Assembly (NCBI GenBank): GCA_013112535.1
Contig: JABFGI010000010.1
Coordinates: 25,115 to 89,114, forward strand
Source: Pseudomonadota bacterium
Lineage (GTDB): Bacteria > Pseudomonadota > Gammaproteobacteria > Eutrophobiales > Eutrophobiaceae
Length of the DNA stretch: 64,000 bases
Direction of reading: 5' to 3'
Shown here: piece after piece, positions 28,421-38,077 of the stretch
Layout: the number at the start of each line of letters is the position of its first letter
Position numbering within the stretch: position 1 is the first letter of the stretch
Program-made: the position numbers and the translations under genes
The notes under the pieces: generated by a model
Told to the model about the DNA's origin: nothing
The model's input: only the letters and a program-made list of their open reading frames with translations
Databases searched by the model: none

Positions 28421-28521
28421 CGCTTTATACTGTTAAAGTATAAGTAATACTAGCACAATCAGAATCTTAGTTTAACCGTTCTAGGAATGATATTTGAACT
28501 TAATCAGCTTAATACCAACGA

Positions 28522-29202
28522 TTATTCCGGATCATCCAGGTATTTTTCCAAATATTCTATCGGCGCATCAGCGTTCTTTTTACCAACGATAGCAAAATAG
28601 AATAGCGGTTCTCCATCAATTGATAATCGATGTCGATAGCGTTCCAGGTGATAAACATCAAGATACTTGGATAAAATCAGATCTCTAATCATTCTGGAAA
28701 AACCACTTTGATCGGTTTCATCCAGGAACGACTCTTTAATATTAAAACCTACCCATCCTTTTTGATTAAGAATATTAAACGCATTCATAAATGCTTTTGG
28801 TGGAATATCACCAAAGCCTAAAGCAGCAACAGTCGTTAAACAATCCAGAGACCACGCTGCAAATTCATCCTGAGTATCAGAATTTATATTACAAAAATCG
28901 GTTATATAATAAGCATCATAATATTGGGGCCGATCTCTTTCCATTGCCTGCTTGGCCTCAGGAATAATATCAACACCAACCAATCTTGATATCCCATATT
29001 TTGTTAAGGCCTCAACAACCATTCCATTACCCAAGTCTAATACCCTTAGTTCATAAAAATCTTCGTTAGACTGGACAACGGCTTTTTTTAATATATCGGT
29101 TACTTTAGTAGGAGAGGTACATTTAAGACGGTCATAGAATAATTGCTCATACAGACCAGGAATAGCATAGATCTTGTCGTAATCATGAAACTTTAATTTT
29201 AT
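28522..29202 (-). pseudogene. SAM-dependent methyltransferase-like gene, probably decaying
   Basis: The open frame from 29202 encodes FHDYDKIYAIPGLYEQLFYDRLKC... and continues through a Rossmann methyltransferase core. Motif I reads VLDLGNGMVVEAL, two residues shorter than the usual VLDLGAGNGMV. VGVDIIPEAKQAMERDRP (motif II region) and a normal C-terminus follow. No ATG, GTG or TTG exists between the in-frame stop at 29203-29205 and the conserved N-terminus; the first in-frame ATG (29034) lies inside motif I. An out-of-frame ATGGCGATTAAA at 29213 looks like the old start, now cut off by a stop. I read this as a start-destroyed gene, possibly pseudogenised. Confidence 0.55.
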
Positions 29203-29449
29203 TTAATCGCCATTATATTCAATGAGATAAAAATATGTTTCTGATTGAGTTAGATTATTTACATCTATTCTCGGAAATTGAATACGATGTCTTGTTTTAC
29301 CATTTTATGGTTTTTGTTCGAATAAGCATCTAATACTAACAAAATATTGATTAAATTTCAGTTACATATAGAATTTTATAAAATATTTATAATAGTCCTC
29401 CTGTTCATTAACTCAACGGACTAAAATTTCTAAATAAAAATTATCTAAT

Positions 29450-30115
29450 TCATTTTCCATTTAAATACCTTTCATCTCTGAAAGTGTAAACCCATTCAGG
29501 TCTATAGACGATCAGTATGGTCACCAGTCCACAGGTCATGAAAGCTTCGGCAAAACTCATAAGGGAATAAAAAGGCATATAGTCATTAAACAAAACTGAC
29601 CATGGCAAAATATTTTGCCAACCAAGGACAAATAAAGAAACCGTACAAGTCATAATAAGGTTGATTGCCGCGCCAAAAAAAGAGCTGATAAAGAGATAAA
29701 CATACACATTGCGTGGCAGGCTGGCTTCAACAATCATGAAAATCAGGTAACAGAAACTGATTGAAAAATAAGCATAGACAAGAAAACTTATGCCCAGATT
29801 CGATGTCAAACTATTTCCCCATAAACTTATCAATACGCAGACCAGCGACATACCCAGCACACCCAGTCTCCAACCAAACATTAATGCCATTAGCATGGCT
29901 CCGGAAAGATGAATATTCAGTCCGGAATCCAGAGAAGCTCGCATCATCCATAACAAAGCAATAAAAAAAACAGTAAGCATCCAGATATTGAGGATACCTG
30001 CCCGGTAGGTTTTAAACCAACTAATCCGCGTAACAACATGTATGAACAGAAACAATGCCATTAGATTAAAGATCCAGTTCACACTCTCAGGGCTAAAAGG
30101 CGATATAAAATCCAC
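29450..30115 (-). CDS. CbiM-like energy-coupling-factor membrane protein
   Basis: 221 residues, about 6-7 helices. INIHLSGAMLMALMFGWRLGVLG matches the pattern of the CbiM-related proteins of gammaproteobacteria (integral membrane protein near metal/cobalamin uptake). In true CbiM an N-terminal His-containing loop binds Ni2+/Co2+; here the start is MDFISPFSP without it, so metal transport is uncertain. No ECF ATPase genes adjacent, and no cobalamin riboswitch visible in the 97 bases upstream. Confidence 0.6.
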   Translation of the reverse strand: MDFISPFSPESVNWIFNLMALFLFIHVVTRISWFKTYRAGILNIWMLTVFFIALLWMMRASLDSGLNIHLSGAMLMALMFGWRLGVLGMSLVCVLISLWGNSLTSNLGISFLVYAYFSISFCYLIFMIVEASLPRNVYVYLFISSFFGAAINLIMTCTVSLFVLGWQNILPWSVLFNDYMPFYSLMSFAEAFMTCGLVTILIVYRPEWVYTFRDERYLNGK

Positions 30116-30212
30116 TAACTGATATTACTCATTTAATTAAATATTATTTAAGTGTATTAAGTATAATCCATGACTTAATCGAATAATCACTTTATCAAAA
30201 ATCATCCGTAAC

Positions 30213-30647
30213 GTGACGAACAAGACAACCACAAATAACTGTGCTTTTCTGCGCCGTCTAGCTGCTATTTTTTACGATAGTATATTGCTCCTATCAATAT
30301 TTTTCTTCGCCACGTTTATTCTGGTGTATGCGCTTGGTGATGGCGAGATTGAAAGTAACAATTTTTTTTATTCACTATTTTTAATTTTTTTAGCTTACCT
30401 CTACTTTTGTTGGCACTGGATAAAAGGCAGACAAACATTAGGAATGCGTAGTTGGTATATTTATGTTGTTAATGAATCAAACACATCACTTAACTGGAAA
30501 CAAGCCTCACTAAGATTTGCCGCAGCACTACTATCATTAGTGATTATTGGTTTAGGTTTTGTTTGGGCTTTATTTGATAAGAAGAAATTAGCCCTGCACG
30601 ATCACCTTTCTAAAACAAAACTAATCGTACATAAAAGTTTCGCATGA
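30213..30647 (+). CDS. RDD-family membrane protein
   Basis: 144 residues from a GTG start. The N-terminal RRLAAIFYDSILL contains the Arg and Asp of the RDD motif; WHWIKGRQTLGMRSWYI and the third Asp of ALFDKKKLALHDHLSKT complete it. Three to four helices. Common single gene in proteobacteria, function unknown; some members relate to ion transport or stress. Divergent from the CbiM-like gene. Confidence 0.85.
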   Translation: MTNKTTTNNCAFLRRLAAIFYDSILLLSIFFFATFILVYALGDGEIESNNFFYSLFLIFLAYLYFCWHWIKGRQTLGMRSWYIYVVNESNTSLNWKQASLRFAAALLSLVIIGLGFVWALFDKKKLALHDHLSKTKLIVHKSFA

Positions 30648-30662
30648 AATTTTATTATAGTA

Positions 30663-30953
30663 TTAGCTATGCAACGCTTGTACTGCGCCTTTTGGATCGG
30701 ATTCAACTATCTTTAACAATGCTCGTGCTGGTCCGGTCGGATGACGTCTACCTTGCTCCCAGTTTTCTAATGTACGTTTGCTAACACCAATCAAGTGCGC
30801 GAAGTGAGTTTGAGATAGTCCGGTTTTTTCCCGAATATCTTTAACTTCCGGTTCTTTAAATGTAAATTGCCGTGAAGCTTTCTTTTTTCCATTAACAATT
30901 TTATCCATTTCTTTCACACTTTCTAAAAATTCGTTAAACATGTCATCTTTCAT
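30663..30953 (-). CDS. HigA/NadS-type antitoxin
   Basis: Xre-family helix-turn-helix protein with the NadS layout: acidic N-terminus, KEPEVKDIREKTGLSQTHFAHLIGVSKRTLENWEQGRR (HTH) and a C-terminal PTGPARALLKIVE. I start it at 30953 (MKDDMFNEFL), 96 residues, because the longer start at 30977 adds 8 residues inside the toxin. Overlaps the toxin by 11 bases; toxin-first order is typical of higBA. Likely binds the palindrome at 31276-31292. Confidence 0.88.
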   Translation of the reverse strand: MKDDMFNEFLESVKEMDKIVNGKKKASRQFTFKEPEVKDIREKTGLSQTHFAHLIGVSKRTLENWEQGRRHPTGPARALLKIVESDPKGAVQALHS

Positions 30954-31266
30954 TTTTCCACCTCTCAACAATTTCACTTAAGATTTTCAATTGATCTTTG
31001 GTTAAATCTTCTGTGTCGGTCTTTGCATAGCCATACAACATCCATAACTGATCATCCGCTGTTTGCCAATAATAAATAATCCGTGTACCACCACGTTTAC
31101 CTTTGCCTTCAATCCTCCAACGTATTTTCCGTAACCCACCACTGCCCGGAATTAAGTCTCCAGCATCCGGTTTTTGCACGAGCACCTCCTGCAATTCACG
31201 ATAGGTTTCATCGTCCATTAATTTCTGTATTACGCGAGTAAAAACCATGGTTTCGATAATTATCAT
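30943..31266 (-). CDS. RelE/HigB-type toxin (PF06296-like)
   Basis: 107 residues from the ATG at 31266. The core PGSGGLRKIRWRIEGKGKRGGTRIIYYW is characteristic of the small RelE-fold toxins of NadS pairs, mRNA interferases that act at the ribosome. A longer start at 31284 would lie inside the palindromic operator, so the shorter start is preferred. Confidence 0.87.
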   Translation of the reverse strand: MIIIETMVFTRVIQKLMDDETYRELQEVLVQKPDAGDLIPGSGGLRKIRWRIEGKGKRGGTRIIYYWQTADDQLWMLYGYAKTDTEDLTKDQLKILSEIVERWKNER

Positions 31267-31275
31267 TGCATGATA

Positions 31276-31292
31276 GTACGCCAATGGCGTAC
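31276..31292. promoter_or_regulatory. Palindromic operator of the higBA-like pair
   Basis: A perfect inverted repeat of 7-base arms (GTACGCC / GGCGTAC) with a 3-base spacer, 10 bases upstream of the toxin start. This is the expected binding site for the dimeric HTH antitoxin that represses its own operon. Confidence 0.65.
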
Positions 31293-31393
31293 CTCAGTAA
31301 AGTATATTTTTTCAAAAAAGAAAAGCTAATCACAGGTAAGCAAGACGAAGTAATCTTATGTTCCAGTAATGTAAATATCTAACTAAACAATTC

Positions 31394-32008
31394 ATAAGAC
31401 TTCCCGGCCAGTACTATGATGAGGAGACGGGGCTGCATTACAACTACTTCCGATATTATGATCCGAAGTTAGGCAGATACATTACGAGCGATCCTATTGG
31501 TCTATATGGAGGATTTAATACATATGCGTATGTAAGTGGAAATCCTATAAAATTTATTGATCCATGGGGACTTGCAGAATGGAATCCAGAATTCTGGCAT
31601 GGACAAGCTGGTCAAATTAGTTCTGGCACAAATTGTTATGGGTATGCTTTGGATCGGATGGGCTATAATAACCCTGGTGATTCATACCTTTTCCCTATTG
31701 CTACTTGTGACAAGTTGATTGCAGGAGCAAAAGAAGATGGTTTAATTGAACCTGGTAGTGAGGGAGAGTGTGGAGGTGATTGCCCGGATGGTTATTATAA
31801 AATTCAAATTTATTTAGATGACACCAATCTTTTTGATAGGGACTATCATGTATACAGACAAGATAGTGATGGAAAATGGTCTCATAAACGAGGAAGAGCC
31901 AATTATCCTGAGAGGGCATTATCTTGCCCTATGAAGTTACCTAGAAGTTATGGAAGTAGGGATTATAAAAGTTACTGCGGAACTTTATGTGCAAGAGAGA
32001 GACAATGA
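31394..32008 (+). pseudogene. Orphan Rhs C-terminal tip 1: Rhs core end plus Cys/His toxin domain
   Basis: No start codon: the frame opens with Rhs repeat-associated core sequence ([28 protein letters not shown], then [21 protein letters not shown]) and the boundary IDPWGL, after which a variable domain of about 140 residues follows. That domain contains [11 protein letters not shown] and [18 protein letters not shown]; Cys and His could form a papain-like catalytic pair, as in related Rhs tips. A displaced tip kept as a reserve cassette next to its immunity gene is a known Rhs pattern; without the long N-terminus it is not made as such. Confidence 0.8.
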
Positions 32009-32394
32009 AGAAAATATTTCTGGTTCTATTGGGAACGATAGTTACTGCGAGCATTATTACAGCTTTGCATGTTGTACAAGGAATGGTGCTCGATGATTGG
32101 TCTGGTGTGCATCCTTATAACAGAGTTTTCCAGCTTCCATTGGTTGTTGGGATAGGTTTTGCTTTAGGATTAATTATTCTTACTATTCTTCGAGTTCTAA
32201 AAATGAAGAAAATTTCAAATGGAAATGATTGTTTTAAGTTGGGCTTAATATTAGGAACTGTTGGAATCAGTAGTTTGATACATCCTTGGATTAAATTTGC
32301 TTACACTGATTACGTAACGATATTCGTTATATTCATGCTTTCATTTTATATGGCTTATAGGTTTTCCTTAAAATCATTAAGTCAGGAAGTTTGA
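32005..32394 (+). CDS. Putative membrane immunity protein for Rhs tip 1
   Basis: 129 residues from ATG 32005, overlapping the Rhs tip stop as ATGA. About four helices ([20 protein letters not shown] at the start). Position directly behind the toxin tip and translational coupling make immunity the likely job; no family recognised. A terminator follows at 32420. Confidence 0.65.
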   Translation: MKKIFLVLLGTIVTASIITALHVVQGMVLDDWSGVHPYNRVFQLPLVVGIGFALGLIILTILRVLKMKKISNGNDCFKLGLILGTVGISSLIHPWIKFAYTDYVTIFVIFMLSFYMAYRFSLKSLSQEV

Positions 32395-32419
32395 AGAGTT
32401 CAGAGTCTTATTAATTAAG

Positions 32420-32441
32420 AAGCCCCGTTAGGGGCTTTATT
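32420..32441. terminator. Terminator between the two Rhs modules
   Basis: Stem AAGCCCC/GGGGCTT (32420-32426 with 32431-32437), 4-base loop, T-rich tail. Serves the plus-strand tip-1 module; the minus-strand immunity gene 2 ends at 32455, and the AAG...CTT symmetry may let it act for both. Confidence 0.85.
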
Positions 32442-32454
32442 TATAAATGTAAAT

Positions 32455-32661
32455 TTAGTCCTTCATAGCTATATAAGGCTCCCATCCCAAATACTCATGT
32501 TTTTTTGTTTGAGCTTCATCCCATGATATAGCTTCGACTGTCCATATTAATTTTGCTTTCGGAGACAAAGAATCCTTAGCTGAAGTATTACTTTCTGGAA
32601 AAAATTCATACCCGTCTTCCAATTGCCATAATTCATATTTCTCTTTAATTTCATTAGTCAT
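32455..32661 (-). CDS. Putative immunity protein for Rhs tip 2
   Basis: 68 acidic residues (MTNEIKEKYELWQLEDGYEF...), soluble, no membrane helix. Begins 12 bases after the stop of the second Rhs tip on the same strand. Not recognised as a named family; immunity is inferred from position only. Confidence 0.55.
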   Translation of the reverse strand: MTNEIKEKYELWQLEDGYEFFPESNTSAKDSLSPKAKLIWTVEAISWDEAQTKKHEYLGWEPYIAMKD

Positions 32662-32673
32662 AATACATTTACC

Positions 32674-33297
32674 TTAAGGCACAAATGCCTTCCCTTGAAT
32701 TACTTCTATATCTATTCGTTCACTATTTGTGACTCCATGATTTTGAAAAGTTTTTGATACCCTCGCAAAAGCTCCTCCAGAATTTCCAGCATTTACTATC
32801 CATCTTCGTGCTGCTTCAACAGCGAAGTTAACTTTCTTAAAGAATCTTTTTGGCATTCTTGATACTAAAGCATCTAATTTCATCAATCCGTCTGCTACTG
32901 TAGGGGGATTGGGAGATTGGCTCCAAGATTCAGAGTCTTCATACGTTCCACTCTGCGCTTGAATACGACCTCTATGTATTTCTGGTTGATCTCCACTTAA
33001 AGCTAAACAGGCAAATAATACATTAGCACCTCTACCAATTGCTGCTGCAATTCTTCCACCCTTGTCAAATATATCATCCCAAGGAATCGCCCCTCCATCC
33101 CAAGGTATCGATTCAAGCCCTTCAGGATCAAAATAGACTATAGGGTTTCCACCAACATAACCATATGTATTCACACCTGCTCTGAGTCCAATTGGATCAG
33201 ATGAGATATACCTACCAAGAGAAGAATCATAATAACGATTCTTGTTGTAATGCAGCCCGGTTTCCTCATCATAGTACTGGCCGGGGAAACGTATTAT
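32674..33297 (-). pseudogene. Orphan Rhs C-terminal tip 2
   Basis: The frame opens after a stop at 33298-33300 with [30 protein letters not shown], then [20 protein letters not shown] and the DPEGL boundary, all Rhs core sequence, without an initiator. The tip of about 160 residues (after [14 protein letters not shown]) is of unrecognised type. Forty-two bases of its core (33244-33285) are an inverted copy of 31403-31444 with two mismatches, so the two tips are inverted cassettes around a common core. Confidence 0.78.
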
Positions 33298-33316
33298 TTA
33301 ATCAACTCATAATCTT

Positions 33317-34378
33317 TTAATATTCTTTAACCAGCGAATAAGCAATATAGGATAATACAAGAATGGTTGGTAAGGTAACGCTAATAAATGAAGGGATACC
33401 GTAAACAATGCCTAGATGGCCTGTTACTTGATTGACAAGATGAAATGAAACGCCGATTAATGCGCCGATAAAAACACGTTGCCCTAAGCCCACCGGACGC
33501 GCCTCGCATTTAACAACGCAGATCGCTAACAAGATCATCGCAATGATCGCAAACGGATTTACGATCTTGGACCAGAACGCCTGCACATAAAGTTTACTAC
33601 TTTGATTATTCGCTTTTAGATAGTTTATGTAATTGATCAGGCCGTGTATCGACAGATAACGTGGTTTAATTGTTACCATCTCTATTACTTCCGGGTTTAA
33701 TAACGCTTCCCACTCTGCTGTTTCATAATGATTCGATGTCACCTGCTGTTCCGATATTTCTGTTTTCATGATGTCGTGCAGAATCCATCTGTCCTGATCA
33801 TATTCGGCATGCTTTGCTCGAATACTTGATATTAATTGATGATCTTCATCGAAGTCATAAATATAAATTTCTTCAACTCTATCGCCCGGTAATATCTTTC
33901 TTATATTGATATAACTGTCACCGTCACGTGACCAGAAACCATTCTTTGTTTTTAACGCTATTTGTTTGGTTAAGGCAACCGATCGCTTTTGTTGCGCTGC
34001 CTGTTCACTTATAGGTGCGATGACTTCACCGATTAGCATGCTTATAACAACAAATATCAAGCCTGTTTTGATTAACGAGACTGCGAGTTGAATTCGGGAA
34101 ACACCCGATGTTCTGATGACAGCCAGTTCGCTGGAATTCGCCAACATACCCAACGCCGCCATACTGCCAATAACCGTCGCTATGGGGAAAAGCTCGTAAC
34201 TTAATCTTGGAATGGTTAGCAAAACATATTGTATCGCTTCCAATACGCCGTAATTGCCCTGACCTGTATCATCAAGTTGATCAACTAATGAGAAAAAAGA
34301 AAAAATAGCCACTAATGAAAATAAGGCTAATAAACTAATGAGCAATATATTCTTGCCGATGTAACGATCAAGTATCAT
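33317..34378 (-). CDS. lptG: LPS export permease LptG
   Basis: One of two inner-membrane subunits of the LptB2FG transporter that pulls lipopolysaccharide out of the membrane. 353 residues: helices near 12-35, 60-85, 99-120, a periplasmic jellyroll (about 130-270), and three C-terminal helices. Start MILDRYIGKNILLISLLALFS fits family N-termini. Four bases after lptF. Confidence 0.94.
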   Translation of the reverse strand: MILDRYIGKNILLISLLALFSLVAIFSFFSLVDQLDDTGQGNYGVLEAIQYVLLTIPRLSYELFPIATVIGSMAALGMLANSSELAVIRTSGVSRIQLAVSLIKTGLIFVVISMLIGEVIAPISEQAAQQKRSVALTKQIALKTKNGFWSRDGDSYINIRKILPGDRVEEIYIYDFDEDHQLISSIRAKHAEYDQDRWILHDIMKTEISEQQVTSNHYETAEWEALLNPEVIEMVTIKPRYLSIHGLINYINYLKANNQSSKLYVQAFWSKIVNPFAIIAMILLAICVVKCEARPVGLGQRVFIGALIGVSFHLVNQVTGHLGIVYGIPSFISVTLPTILVLSYIAYSLVKEY

Positions 34379-34382
34379 TTAT

Positions 34383-35498
34383 TCAGTCCTGTGATCCATC
34401 AGCGGGTATCAACTGGTGATCATCATCATTATTTATCATTTGACGAATCTGCGGCATATAAAAAAGCAGCAATAATATGCCAATTAAAATTATGTGTACC
34501 CACCACAAACCTATGAAACCCGGAATGACATCGCGTTTTAATAATGTCTGGGCGATGCCGAGTAAATTACTGTAAATGAGATAAATTGATATACCGATGA
34601 TAAAAGGGACATAGCGGCGTTCATTGGCATGCGACTGCATTAAAAGTATCGCGAGTATTGATAACAATAAACATGACAGTATTAATGAAATCCGCCATTG
34701 AAATTCGGCCAGATGTGCCTTGTTATCTGAAACCATTATTTCAAAAGTAGGTAATGACGATATTTTTCCTCCTGATGTATTAGTCGAAGCACCTTCTATC
34801 TGAATTGCATAATTATCATATTCAGTAATTTGGTAATCCAGTAAACCAGGTTCGCCGACATAGCGACGCCCTTCATTAAAAACAACATATTTATTGCCCG
34901 ACTTGGGATCAATCTTGAAATGAGCACTATCTGACGTTAGTACACCCAGTTTTCCTTCTTGCCTGACTTGCAAAAACACTTCTTCCATTGAGCCTTTTTC
35001 CGGCGAAGGATTTTGTACGTAAACCACACGATCACCCTGGCTGAATTCCTTAAATTGTCCGGCTTTAATTCCGGAAATATCGGATTCCTGTTTTGCCCTT
35101 TCTTTCAGTTCATGAATATGCCGTTCTGCCCAGGGGGCGAAATACAATGTAATAACGGAAACAAGTAGACAAAAAACCAGCGCAAAACGAGTGACTACTT
35201 TTATTTGGAATACAGTGCTGATACCCGATGCAGATAATATGACCAATTCTCTGTCGCTGGCCATACGGGAAAATGCAAGTAACATGGCTATCAAAATTGA
35301 AACCGGCAGGATTTTTGGCAAGGTCGCCAACATTTTATAACCCAGCATCAGAAACACCATATCGGCTGGCAAGTGACCCTCTGCCGCATCTGCCAGAAAC
35401 CCTACAAATTTATTACTGGCAAAGACCAGAATAAGCAAACTGAGTATCCAAATCAGTTTTTGTAATAACTCTCTGTAGATGTAGCGCTGAATAATCAA
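34383..35498 (-). CDS. lptF: LPS export permease LptF
   Basis: Partner of LptG. 371 residues; IIQRYIYRELLQKLIWILSLL at the N-terminus, FSRMASDRELVILSASGIS in the coupling region, periplasmic domain (about 125-250), three C-terminal helices. Divergent from pepA with a 211-base gap, the standard gammaproteobacterial layout. Confidence 0.95.
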   Translation of the reverse strand: MIIQRYIYRELLQKLIWILSLLILVFASNKFVGFLADAAEGHLPADMVFLMLGYKMLATLPKILPVSILIAMLLAFSRMASDRELVILSASGISTVFQIKVVTRFALVFCLLVSVITLYFAPWAERHIHELKERAKQESDISGIKAGQFKEFSQGDRVVYVQNPSPEKGSMEEVFLQVRQEGKLGVLTSDSAHFKIDPKSGNKYVVFNEGRRYVGEPGLLDYQITEYDNYAIQIEGASTNTSGGKISSLPTFEIMVSDNKAHLAEFQWRISLILSCLLLSILAILLMQSHANERRYVPFIIGISIYLIYSNLLGIAQTLLKRDVIPGFIGLWWVHIILIGILLLLFYMPQIRQMINNDDDHQLIPADGSQD

Positions 35499-35709
35499 AA
35501 TTCTAACCTTTTATTGAAATACGGCTTTGCTTAGTCGAAGATAAATGAATAAACTTGTCAAAAAGCACGGGTTTTGTCATTTTTCTCTGTTTTTAGCAAA
35601 AATCGATGCGATTATGACACGCTTACAACGTTAGCGCAGAATATTATCGTGCACTTTTAGTTCAATAAAATAACAAATATTTACTTAGCGAGTCAGCTAT
35701 TCTGGAGCA

Positions 35710-37203
35710 GTGATGGATTTCAATATTAAAAGCGGCAACCCTGAAAAACAACGAACAGCCTGTGTCATCGTGGCTGTTTTCGAATCTAGACGTCTTTCTC
35801 CTGCCGCTAAAGCAATCGATGACGTTAGTGACAAACACCTGTCAAACCTGATTCGTCGTGGCGATATGGAGGGCAATAAGGGGCAATACTTATTACTGCA
35901 TAATGTTCCCGGCATGATCGCAGACAGGGTTCTATTGATTGGTTGTGGTAAAGAAAGAGAAATAGATGATCTCACTTATCGCAAAATTATTGCTAATAGT
36001 ATTCGCGCCCTAAACACGACTGGCTCACTCGAATGTGTCAACTACCTGACTGAATTGAGCATTAAAGGACGCGATCACTCCTGGAAAATCAGGCAGGCAG
36101 TGCAAATTGCAGAACATAGTCTTTACCAGTTTGATGAACTGAAAAGCAAGAAAAAGAAAGATCGTCGCCCATTGCGCAAAATTACGTTTACTGTCCCGAC
36201 ACGCAAGGAATTACCACAAGGCGAAGCAGCTATGAATGAAGGGCGTGCTATAGCCAATGGCATAAAACTGACACGTGATTTAGCTAATCGACCATCTAAT
36301 ATTTGTACGCCAGCTTATCTGGCAAAACAGGCACAGGATTTAGCGAAAAAAAATCGTTCGCTAACGGTCACTGTATTAGAAGAAGCCGATATGAAAAAAC
36401 TTGGTATGGGTTCCTTGTTATCTGTTTCGCAAGGTTCAGTTGAACCGGCAAAATTGATTACATTGGAGTACAAAGGCTCTAAAAAATCGCAAAAACCCAT
36501 TGTACTGGTTGGTAAGGGCGTCACATTTGATACCGGCGGTATTTCACTTAAACCGGGACAGGCAATGGATGAAATGAAATACGATATGTGTGGTGCCGCT
36601 TCTGTTTTTGGCACCATTGCTGCTGTTGTTGAATTGGGTTTACCTGTTAATGTCGTTGGTGTGATTCCAGCTGTTGAAAATATGCCGAGTGGCACAGCAA
36701 CCAATCCGGGTGATATTTTTACCAGTATGTCCGGTAAAACGATTGAAGTATTAAACACCGATGCTGAAGGTCGTTTAATCCTTTGTGATGCGATAACTTA
36801 TAGTGAGCGTTTCAACCCTGAAGTTGTTATCGATATAGCAACGTTAACCGGCGCCTGCGTTATTGCTTTGGGTAAACATGCCACTGGTTTATTAAGTAAT
36901 CATAACCCCTTAGCCAGAGATTTATTAAGTGCAGGTGAAGAGTCCGGTGATCGTGCATGGCAATTACCCTTATGGGATGAATATCAGGAACAGCTCAATA
37001 GTCCTTTTGCGGATATGGCAAACATTGGTGGTCGTGAAGCCGGTACGGTTACCGCTGCCTGTTTCTTATCGCGCTTTGCTGAAAAGTATCATTGGGCGCA
37101 TCTTGATATTGCAGGCACAGCCTGGATATCCGGTGCTAACAAAGGGGCTACCGGACGACCTGTTTCATTATTGATGCAGTATATTTTTAATCAAACAAAG
37201 TAA
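35710..37203 (+). CDS. pepA: Leucyl aminopeptidase (cytosol aminopeptidase, PepA)
   Basis: 497-residue M17 exopeptidase; in E. coli also an accessory DNA-binding protein. Two-metal site in [16 protein letters not shown] and catalytic [13 protein letters not shown], both intact; [12 protein letters not shown] marks the start of the catalytic half. An N-terminal ATG at 35713 is equally possible; the two differ by one residue. First of the pepA-holC-orf-valS-cysE run. Confidence 0.97.
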   Translation: MMDFNIKSGNPEKQRTACVIVAVFESRRLSPAAKAIDDVSDKHLSNLIRRGDMEGNKGQYLLLHNVPGMIADRVLLIGCGKEREIDDLTYRKIIANSIRALNTTGSLECVNYLTELSIKGRDHSWKIRQAVQIAEHSLYQFDELKSKKKKDRRPLRKITFTVPTRKELPQGEAAMNEGRAIANGIKLTRDLANRPSNICTPAYLAKQAQDLAKKNRSLTVTVLEEADMKKLGMGSLLSVSQGSVEPAKLITLEYKGSKKSQKPIVLVGKGVTFDTGGISLKPGQAMDEMKYDMCGAASVFGTIAAVVELGLPVNVVGVIPAVENMPSGTATNPGDIFTSMSGKTIEVLNTDAEGRLILCDAITYSERFNPEVVIDIATLTGACVIALGKHATGLLSNHNPLARDLLSAGEESGDRAWQLPLWDEYQEQLNSPFADMANIGGREAGTVTAACFLSRFAEKYHWAHLDIAGTAWISGANKGATGRPVSLLMQYIFNQTK

Positions 37204-37221
37204 TTTCGGAACATCTCACTC

Positions 37222-37662
37222 ATGTCACGCGTTGACTTTTATATCTTGCCTGAAGGTGCCGGCACAGACCGATTCGCATGTTCGATTGCAAAAAAAGCAT
37301 GGTTAGCAGGCAATCGCGTACACATACATACTCAATCAGAAGATAATGCAAAAAATATAGATGATTTATTATGGACATTCAGGGATATCAGCTTCATACC
37401 TCACGAGTTATATGATGGAACCGTAGATGAAGAGACACCGGTTACGATAGGTTTTGGAAATAGTTTTCCTGAACAATCACAAGTTATTATTAATCTTGAT
37501 AATGACATTCCTGACTTTGCATCAAGCTTTGATCGTATTGTTGAAATTGTTGGCGGTGATGAAACCAATAAAGAGTTTGCCAGACGGCGTTACAAACAAT
37601 ACAAAAGCGGTGACTACGAAACACATGATCATAAAATAGATAACCTGCAAGATCATGGCTGA
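37222..37662 (+). CDS. holC: DNA polymerase III chi subunit
   Basis: 146 residues; VDFYILPEGAGTDRFACSIAKKAW at the N-terminus and DDLLWTFRDISFIPHELY (SSB-binding face) are typical. Links the clamp loader to SSB. Between pepA and valS as usual. The next gene overlaps it by 8 bases. Confidence 0.95.
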   Translation: MSRVDFYILPEGAGTDRFACSIAKKAWLAGNRVHIHTQSEDNAKNIDDLLWTFRDISFIPHELYDGTVDEETPVTIGFGNSFPEQSQVIINLDNDIPDFASSFDRIVEIVGGDETNKEFARRRYKQYKSGDYETHDHKIDNLQDHG

Positions 37663-38056
37663 CATACCAGAAAAACCTGATGATTCATTGCCTGAACTGG
37701 ATGATGGTAACCTGATCAAGCAAATTGATGAACTGGAAGCCTTGCTCGCTGAAAAAAAAGCTGAAGCACAAGCGCAAGAAACTGTATTGCCACGACTCAA
37801 TGTAGGTACTGATGGTATCCCTGTTTTAGTCGAAGCGGTTACCGAAGAAGGATTAAACATTGATAACGAATCATTACCGAACACAAAAGAGAATGACGAC
37901 CAATTGGTTAATGACATTATTGATAAAATAGATAAAGAAATTACTGAAGATTTAGATGAATTAATTCTTATGTTGAAAGACAGCATTATTGAAGAAGTTA
38001 AAACAAGACTTTTAAAAGAACTAAAACTTAATAAAGACAATTTAAACAAAAAATAA
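37655..38056 (+). CDS. Small acidic protein between holC and valS, function unknown
   Basis: 133 residues, very acidic, with helical charged stretches (NLIKQIDELEALLAEKKAEAQAQ; DKIDKEITEDLDELI) that suggest coiled coil. No enzyme motifs and no signal. A gene of this kind sits at the same place in several gammaproteobacteria. Overlaps holC by 8 bases; likely co-translated. Confidence 0.75.
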   Translation: MADIPEKPDDSLPELDDGNLIKQIDELEALLAEKKAEAQAQETVLPRLNVGTDGIPVLVEAVTEEGLNIDNESLPNTKENDDQLVNDIIDKIDKEITEDLDELILMLKDSIIEEVKTRLLKELKLNKDNLNKK

Positions 38057-38077
38057 TTAAAGAAGATTTCGCTACAC

